Shown here piece after piece: positions 22,705 through 27,398 of a DNA stretch of 27,398 nt. The stretch spans positions 1 through 27,398 of the forward strand of contig JAKFFN010000096.1 in assembly GCA_036675025.1 (NCBI GenBank). Reading direction: 5' to 3'. This stretch comes from JAKFFN01 sp036675025. Its GTDB lineage: Bacteria > Sumerlaeota > Sumerlaeia > Sumerlaeales > Sumerlaeaceae. Made by a program: the position numbers and the translations under genes. Numbering within the stretch: the first letter of the stretch is position 1; the number at the start of each line of letters is the position of its first letter. Under the pieces are notes generated by a model. The model was not told where the DNA came from. It searched no databases and saw nothing but the letters and a program-made list of their open reading frames with translations.

Positions 22705-23609
22705 TGGCTAAAATTAGAGTGCCGGCAACTACGGCCAACCTGGGACCGGGATTCGATTGTCTCGGTATGGCACTGTCGATTTATAACCATGTCACGATAT
22801 CCCGGGAAGATGGAGCGCCACTGCGGATTTCCGCAACCGGACCCGCGGCTACGCCTGATATCCCCGTTGATGAGCGCAACCTCGTCTATAAAGCCGTTGC
22901 CCGCGTTTTTGAACTGGCCGGCAAGCAGCCTAAAGGCATTAAACTGGAACTGGAGCTGGAATCTCCTTTGGCCCGTGGCCTTGGCAGCAGTGCCTCGGCG
23001 ATCGTCGGTGGTATGTTCGTAGCTAACGAACTACTTGGGCGACCGCTCTCTATGGAGCAACTGGCGCTAGAGGTCACGCGCATGGAGGGCCACCCAGACA
23101 ATGTTATACCTTGCCTTGTTGGCGGGCTCACAGCTTCAATTGGTCTGGAAGATCGGGTGTTGTATGAGAAGGTACTGCCGGCCACACAACTGCGCTGCGT
23201 GCTTTTCATTCCGAACTACGAACTGGAAACCGCTACAGCCCGCGGTGTGATGCCGAAACAGATTTCCATGAAAGACGCTGTGTTCAATGGCTGCCGGATT
23301 CCGTTCGTGCTTTCCAGGCTTTCATCTGGCGACCTGTCTGACCTGGACGTCATCATGGATGACCGCCTGCATCAGCCATACCGGATCCCGCTTATCAAGG
23401 GATACAAAGATGTGCGTGATGCTGCCCTCGACGCCGGTGCTGGTGCCGTTTGCATCAGCGGCGCCGGGCCTACCATACTTGCAGTATGTACAGAACAGAC
23501 TGCCGACGCGGTAGCAGCCGCAGGAAGCCAGGCTCTATCAGCTCATAGGGTTGTCCCGGATATTCGAATTGCGACACCTGATTTCAACGGCTGTGTGGTA
23601 GAAGGCTAA
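22704..23609 (+). CDS. thrB: Homoserine kinase
   Basis: The 301-residue GHMP kinase phosphorylates L-homoserine in threonine synthesis. The N-terminus VPATTANLGPGFDCLGMAL is nearly diagnostic, the ATP-binding motif SPLARGLGSSASA is at 87-99, and EGHPDNVIPCLVGG and CISGAGPTILAV follow. The ATG overlaps the prs stop by one base (TAATG), so the two are coupled although the pathways differ. thrA and thrC are not in the window. Confidence 0.96.
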   Translation: MAKIRVPATTANLGPGFDCLGMALSIYNHVTISREDGAPLRISATGPAATPDIPVDERNLVYKAVARVFELAGKQPKGIKLELELESPLARGLGSSASAIVGGMFVANELLGRPLSMEQLALEVTRMEGHPDNVIPCLVGGLTASIGLEDRVLYEKVLPATQLRCVLFIPNYELETATARGVMPKQISMKDAVFNGCRIPFVLSRLSSGDLSDLDVIMDDRLHQPYRIPLIKGYKDVRDAALDAGAGAVCISGAGPTILAVCTEQTADAVAAAGSQALSAHRVVPDIRIATPDFNGCVVEG

Positions 23610-23617
23610 GAGACACC

Positions 23618-24601
23618 ATGGCAAGTCCACTGACACTACGGTACGATAAAGCCCGCGAAGCCTGCGCGCTGTTCCATATGGAAGACTGGGCGGTTTTCTG
23701 TTTGGAAGGTACAGACGTACGCGATTACCTCCACCGGATATCTACGGCCGATATGAAAGGCGTTCAACCGGGCCAGGCGTTGCAGACGCTGTTTCTTCAG
23801 GGCGATGGCCGCCTTGTTGCCGATTCTATTGCCTGCTGCATCAGCGAGCATGCGTGGTATCTGGTTTGCCCTGCGACCTGCCATCAGGCATTAGATGCAC
23901 AACTGGACCGGTTTCTGTTTACCGAGGACGTTAAGGTCTCAGACTTAAGCAGCCAATTCTATGTCGGGCAATTCCTTGGTCCCAAGAGCGATCTGTTCCT
24001 CGAGCACTTGCGGGCAAAGTGCCTGGATGCCGGGTCGGGAGCGCTTGCCGTAGTAGCTACTATCGCGCCGCAGGCAGTGCGAGGTTTCGTATTGGTACCC
24101 GAAGCTGCATTTGCCGAAGCCAAAACCTGCATGTATGGCTGGCTTGATGCAAACGGGGGAGTGATTGGTGACCTCGATCTCTACAATACCTTCCGAATTG
24201 AAACTGGTTCTCCGCAGTTCGGCAAAGAACTGACTGAGAAGACCATTCCATTGGAGGCAGGTCAGAAGCCGGCAATAAGTTTCACCAAGGGATGTTTTCC
24301 CGGCCAGGAAATTGTCGCCCGCATCAACAACCTTGGGCACCCGGCAAATGTACTGGTGGGTTTTACCCTTCCGGAAACTACAGATGTACTGGAAGGGCGG
24401 GAACTACAGGCAGATGGAAAGACAATCGGTCGCATTACAAGCCTCTGCTATTCGCCCCTGTTGCGAAGTCCACTTGGACTTGGCTATGTGAAGTGGGCGC
24501 AACGGGAGCCTGGTACGGTCGTAAAGGTTTCCGGAGATGAAGGCTACTCGGCAACTATCGTAAAACTGCCAGTTCCTGGAGCCGTGGGTAACAGTGACTG
24601 A
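23618..24601 (+). CDS. ygfZ: YgfZ/GcvT-like folate-binding protein
   Basis: The 327-residue protein has the tetrahydrofolate-binding aminomethyltransferase-like fold without being glycine-cleavage T protein. The YgfZ signature appears as KGCFPGQE at 224-231 (usual form KGCYTGQE), with the invariant cysteine C226. LHRISTADMKG and LGYVKW are further fold marks. YgfZ proteins support repair or assembly of certain Fe-S enzymes such as MiaB. It follows thrB by 8 bases and overlaps murG by 8. The family is clear; its client proteins are not shown here. Confidence 0.9.
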   Translation: MASPLTLRYDKAREACALFHMEDWAVFCLEGTDVRDYLHRISTADMKGVQPGQALQTLFLQGDGRLVADSIACCISEHAWYLVCPATCHQALDAQLDRFLFTEDVKVSDLSSQFYVGQFLGPKSDLFLEHLRAKCLDAGSGALAVVATIAPQAVRGFVLVPEAAFAEAKTCMYGWLDANGGVIGDLDLYNTFRIETGSPQFGKELTEKTIPLEAGQKPAISFTKGCFPGQEIVARINNLGHPANVLVGFTLPETTDVLEGRELQADGKTIGRITSLCYSPLLRSPLGLGYVKWAQREPGTVVKVSGDEGYSATIVKLPVPGAVGNSD

Positions 24602-25715
24602 CCCAGCGCGAATTCCAGTAGTCGCGATTGCCGCAGGAGGTACCGGCGGACATATTTTCCCGGCTATCGCAACCGGCGAAAAACTTCGCGAGCTGGTGCC
24701 GGGAATCAAGGTGATCTACGCCTGCGGCGAGCGCCCCCTTGAAATCAGTCTGTTCGAACGCAGCGGTATTAAGCCGTCAATTTTTCCGGCTCGCCAGCTA
24801 AAGCCGGGCCTCGTTGGGAAAATTGGCGGTGCGGCTGCCGCAGGGAGTAATCTGCTGCGGGCAGCCCGCTGGCTGCGTGATAACCGTGCCGACATCGTCA
24901 TTGGGTTTGGCGGGTACGTAAGTGGTCCAACCGTGCTTGCCGGCAAACTCATTGGCTGCAATACCGCAATTCACGAGGCCAACAGCATCCCCGGCAAGAC
25001 CAACAAGATCCTGTCGCCGTGGATGACGCTGACCTCATCTCACTTCGAAGCGACACTGGCGCACCTGGGCGGCAAAAAGAAGATCGCAGTTGGCATGCCC
25101 CTGCGGCCTCTATCTGCTGCCGCCACAAGGGATGAAGCCCGTACTGCTCTTGGCCTGGCAGCGGAAAAAGAAACCCTCCTCATCATGGGCGGCAGCCAGG
25201 GCGCAAAGTTCCTCTACGAGAACATCATGAAACTGCTGCCGGAACTGGACTCCCAATGGGATCGCCCGCTGCAAATCCTATGGAGTACCGGCGATAAGAA
25301 CCTGGAAGAACTGCAGGCAAAAGCAGGGGAGTTGCGGCTGCACAATATCAACCTCCACCTGGTGCCCTTCATTAGCGATATGGGGAACGCTCTACTGGCA
25401 ACCGATGTAGCCGTGGCCCGCGCTGGCGCAAGCGCCCTTGCGGAACTGATTAGCTTTGGGGTCTACACGATCTACGTTCCTTTTCCCGGCGCCATCTATG
25501 ATCACCAGACCCTCAACGCCCTGGAAGCCGAACGCTACCGACTCGGCACGGTTCTGAAAGAACCCGAAGTACCCGACCAGCTTTTGACCCATCTAAAAGA
25601 AGCCTTCGATAAAGTCCGCGGCGGCCACAGACTCCACCCCCCGGCCTCGTTAGAAAGCAGCAACGCCGCCGAACGCCTGGCCAACGAAATCCTGGCCCTG
25701 ATGCGCACCAGCTAG
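24594..25715 (+). CDS. murG: UDP-GlcNAc:lipid I N-acetylglucosaminyltransferase
   Basis: The 373-residue GT28 enzyme adds GlcNAc to lipid I to make lipid II on the inner face of the membrane. The N-terminal AAGGTGGHIFPA is at 13-24, followed by the second glycine-rich loop GFGGYVSGP, HEANSIPGKTNK, the donor-binding MGGSQGA and AGASALAEL, and VPFPGAIYDHQTLNA. It starts with GTG inside the end of ygfZ (8-base overlap). None of the usual mur/fts cluster genes are nearby, so it is a relocated member of the peptidoglycan pathway. Confidence 0.96.
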   Translation: MTDPARIPVVAIAAGGTGGHIFPAIATGEKLRELVPGIKVIYACGERPLEISLFERSGIKPSIFPARQLKPGLVGKIGGAAAAGSNLLRAARWLRDNRADIVIGFGGYVSGPTVLAGKLIGCNTAIHEANSIPGKTNKILSPWMTLTSSHFEATLAHLGGKKKIAVGMPLRPLSAAATRDEARTALGLAAEKETLLIMGGSQGAKFLYENIMKLLPELDSQWDRPLQILWSTGDKNLEELQAKAGELRLHNINLHLVPFISDMGNALLATDVAVARAGASALAELISFGVYTIYVPFPGAIYDHQTLNALEAERYRLGTVLKEPEVPDQLLTHLKEAFDKVRGGHRLHPPASLESSNAAERLANEILALMRTS

Positions 25716-25792
25716 CTTTCCAACCGCAATTTTTTGTACCCATACGTATCCGTAAGGGTCCACACGGGAATTGTTAATCCCTCACCGCTCCA

Positions 25793-25852
25793 GTACAAAC
25801 TCCTATCTTGATATCAAAAGGAGCCGTACACTGATGAGGAGTTTGATTGTAC
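25793..25852 (+). promoter_or_regulatory. Possible switch leader with two alternative hairpins
   Basis: CTCCT at 25800-25804 can pair with AGGAG at 25819-25823 (the Shine-Dalgarno), reinforced by outer GTAC/GTAC (25793-25796 with 25826-25829) and an inner TTGATATCAA palindrome (25808-25817). The same arm, extended as AAACTCCT, can pair with AGGAGTTT at 25837-25844 inside the first codons of the small frame, again followed by GTAC at 25849-25852. The two pairings exclude each other. Confidence 0.4.
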
Positions 25853-26067
25853 CGTTAAGCATTGTGACTGGGTCGCCGGAAGAAGGAGTTAATGCCGCAA
25901 AGTCTTTTGGAGAATCCGCCTATTGCAGCAAATCCATAAATCGAGAAATAGTTTCTCCGCATAGGTCATTGATAACAAACGAGTTGCAAATTAATTGTTT
26001 CCGGAGTTTCTCCGCATGGAACATTGAATTTAAAAAACTTACAGAGCAAACGTGCGAAAAAAAATAA
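25834..26067 (+). CDS. Possible small ORF of unknown function or remnant
   Basis: The frame codes 77 residues beginning MRSLIVPLSIVTGSPEEG. It has an AAGGAG ten bases before the ATG, which is the main argument for it. The sequence after about residue 25 is rich in Ser, Asn, Ile and Lys, unlike neighbouring proteins, and contains the AGTTTCTCCGCAT repeat twice. No family is recognised. It may be a short peptide gene, the remains of a larger one, or chance. Confidence 0.25.
   Translation: MRSLIVPLSIVTGSPEEGVNAAKSFGESAYCSKSINREIVSPHRSLITNELQINCFRSFSAWNIEFKKLTEQTCEKK
25950..26030. repeat. Pair of imperfect 26-base direct repeats
   Basis: AGTTTCTCCGCAT followed by a CATTGA-containing segment occurs at 25950-25975 and again at 26005-26030. 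The copies match at 20 of 26 positions and their starts lie 55 bases apart. No inverted ends or target duplications are seen. Confidence 0.55.
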
Positions 26068-26069
26068 TT

Positions 26070-26948
26070 CTAAGACTTCGGCGCCTCTACCTCTGCCTCT
26101 GCCGGCATCTCTTCACTTTCGTCTGTACCAAAAACCGGAATGGCTTTGCGCTTGCACCACCAGATCACAAACGCGCCGATCCCGAACATGATTGCACACA
26201 GGATCTGGCCCATTGTCAGGAATCCAAAGTAGTATTCCAGTTGCTGGTCCTTCTCCCGGAAGAACTCGATAAAAAACCTCGCCACGGCATAAAGGCATAA
26301 CCAGATCCCGCCAAGAACTCCCTGGTTCTCGATCTTTGGCTTTAGAATCCAGATCAGCACGAAAGGAATTAACCCTTCACCCACAGCCTCGTAAAGTTGC
26401 GAAGGATGGCGGTGATCAGTCCAGCCCAGGATTGTCCCGTCAAAGTCCCGCACCGGGAACTGCATTCCCATCGGTCCGTCCGTGTGGCGGCCAAATAACT
26501 CGGAGTTGATGAAGTTGCCAATGCGCCCCCAGATAATGCCCTGGCTACCGGCCAGCGCCAAAGTGTCAGTCAGGTTCCAGAACGGAACCTTCTGGATACG
26601 CGCAAAAAGCAAGGTGGCGCCGACCATGCCCAGCACAGCACCATGAAAAGCCAAGCCGCCTTCCCAGACCGCAAACGGTGTCCACCACCGGAAAGGGTTG
26701 TCCGGCGTAGCCTCGAAGTAAACCAGCATATAGATAAAGCGGGCGCCAATCAGCATACCGATGAAAAGGAAGATCAGGTAATCATCCACCAGTTCAGCCT
26801 TCATCTTCAGGTAGCGGATTTTTGCGAGATAACGGGCAAGAATGCGTCCTATCAGAAATCCGAGCAGGTACATGACCCCGTACCACCGGACACGGACTGG
26901 GCCTATTTGAAGCAGGTCTGGCGTTAGCCATTGAGGGTAATGAAGCAT
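26070..26948 (-). CDS. lgt: Prolipoprotein diacylglyceryl transferase
   Basis: The 292-residue membrane enzyme moves diacylglycerol from phosphatidylglycerol onto the lipobox cysteine of prolipoproteins. Visible marks: WYGVMYLLGFLIGR near the N-terminus, GGLAFHGAVLG with H102, the Lgt signature GRIGNFINSELFGR at 141-154 with R142, HPSQLYEA at 181-188 and FFREKDQQ. About seven hydrophobic segments are apparent. The tail is acidic (DESEEMPAEAEVEAPKS) and extends past the last helix. ATG at 26948. PgsA (18789-19412) makes the precursor of its lipid substrate, and the TlpA-like protein is a likely client. Confidence 0.96.
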   Translation of the reverse strand: MLHYPQWLTPDLLQIGPVRVRWYGVMYLLGFLIGRILARYLAKIRYLKMKAELVDDYLIFLFIGMLIGARFIYMLVYFEATPDNPFRWWTPFAVWEGGLAFHGAVLGMVGATLLFARIQKVPFWNLTDTLALAGSQGIIWGRIGNFINSELFGRHTDGPMGMQFPVRDFDGTILGWTDHRHPSQLYEAVGEGLIPFVLIWILKPKIENQGVLGGIWLCLYAVARFFIEFFREKDQQLEYYFGFLTMGQILCAIMFGIGAFVIWWCKRKAIPVFGTDESEEMPAEAEVEAPKS

Positions 26949-27059
26949 GGGAGGAGAGTGTAGACTGGAAGGGGCATGGCAAGAGATTTATCGCCTTCTC
27001 TGGCACCCGTCACTACTCACAATAGAAGCAAATCCGCAGCATTGTGTACGCTTTGAGCG

Positions 27060-27398
27060 ATGGAACCAAGGGCAGTAACAGACACGCAACTTTACGTACC
27101 CGACATGCACGCGCTAAAAGCCGTGACGATGTCAGCTAGTGCCAGCCTTGACGAGAGTCGGAAAATTCTCCAGAAGGCGGGCCAGGCCCTCTCGCTGGAT
27201 GAGCTGGCAGTGCTTCTCAACACGCTGCTTTCGCACGATTCAGCCGCAGTCGCGCCGCTGATAAAAAACGCCAGCGCCCGCGTTCGAAAGCAGTTGTTCG
27301 GTGACTGGGTCGTGCCCATGGCTCCCATTGAGGTTTCAAACACTTGCGCATCGGACTGCCTGTTCTGTGGGTGGCGGGTAAGCAACCGAGCCATGAAA
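27060..27398 (+). CDS. Radical SAM protein, N-terminal part (cut by window edge)
   Basis: The visible 113 residues start MEPRAVTDTQLY. The radical SAM motif C96-x3-C100-x2-C103 lies in EVSNTCASDCLFCGW, and a helical lead-in with LSLDELAVLLN precedes it, as in BioB/ThiH/HydE-type enzymes. These use a [4Fe-4S] cluster and SAM to start radical chemistry in cofactor synthesis. The product cannot be told without the rest. The start is the ATG at 27060, 111 bases from the divergent lgt start, with a weak binding site; ATG 27105 is an alternative. Confidence 0.82.
   Translation, partial: MEPRAVTDTQLYVPDMHALKAVTMSASASLDESRKILQKAGQALSLDELAVLLNTLLSHDSAAVAPLIKNASARVRKQLFGDWVVPMAPIEVSNTCASDCLFCGWRVSNRAMK

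Larger units (their letters stand above)
25716..26069. other. AT-rich gap between murG and lgt with hairpins, a small ORF and direct repeats
   Basis: This 354-base stretch has no recognised gene and is richer in A and T than its surroundings. It holds the palindrome ATACGTAT near 25742, the paired hairpin leader at 25793-25852, a 77-codon open frame from 25834, and two partial repeats of AGTTTCTCCGCAT at 25950 and 26005. A run of eight T after the lgt stop (minus strand) has no hairpin before it. Confidence 0.6.

Noticed and set aside
25716..26069. Insertion sequence remnant between murG and lgt
   Set aside because: No transposase fragment, terminal inverted repeats or target-site duplication could be recognised.
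26949..27059. tRNA or small RNA gene in the lgt-radical SAM gap
   Set aside because: No cloverleaf or T-loop sequence; only a 4-bp CGCT/AGCG stem was seen.

Overview
The window looks like a bacterial chromosome segment made mostly of housekeeping genes. It has dense, mostly short-spaced genes on both strands, moderate GC, many GTG and TTG starts backed by Shine-Dalgarno sequences, and no insertion sequence, phage gene, CRISPR array, rRNA or tRNA that I can see. The lineage cannot be fixed by eye. The SUF cluster with SufU and SufT, the secreted C39-like peptidase and the mixed gene order suggest an environmental, less-studied phylum (Armatimonadota-like is one guess, held weakly).

Layout. 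1-2515 (minus): the N-terminal part of an ABC-F ATPase, a phosphomannose-isomerase-type cupin and a GT-B glycosyltransferase. 2598-3254 (plus): a class II aldolase. 3375-3986 (minus): Mn-type superoxide dismutase. 4093-7160 (plus): a fold-type IV aminotransferase (PabC-like), a two-module GT2 glycosyltransferase ending at a strong terminator, and a TlpA-like thioredoxin lipoprotein. 7176-15121 (minus): the SUF iron-sulphur assembly cluster, read as Rrf2 regulator, sufB, sufC, sufD, sufS, sufU and sufT, then an orphan receiver protein and a secreted C39-like peptidase. 15224-15982 (plus): a dolichol-phosphate-mannose-synthase-like GT2. 16013-19412 (minus): pgsA, alr, tyrS and a small acidic four-cysteine protein. 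19529-19798 (plus): a small zinc-ribbon-like protein. 19822-20406 (minus): rsmD. 20480-25715 (plus): an unknown protein coupled to trmB, then prs, thrB, ygfZ and murG. 26070-26948 (minus): lgt. 27060 to the end (plus): the start of a radical SAM enzyme.

How they work together. The SUF genes form a self-contained Fe-S factory under a cysteine-rich Rrf2 sensor. The Fe-S radical SAM protein at the right edge and YgfZ, a protein linked to Fe-S enzyme maintenance, are functionally related. pgsA, alr, murG and lgt serve the envelope (phospholipid, D-alanine, lipid II, lipoproteins), while trmB, rsmD and tyrS serve translation.

No clearly new multi-gene system is visible. The most unusual items are the Cys-rich tail on the Rrf2 regulator; the receiver plus secreted peptidase attached to the SUF cluster; the GT2 protein whose first module lacks its DXD motif; a period-8 TTCTCAC repeat joined to GC hairpins between trmB and prs; and, between murG and lgt, a leader with two mutually exclusive hairpins, one of which masks a ribosome binding site.
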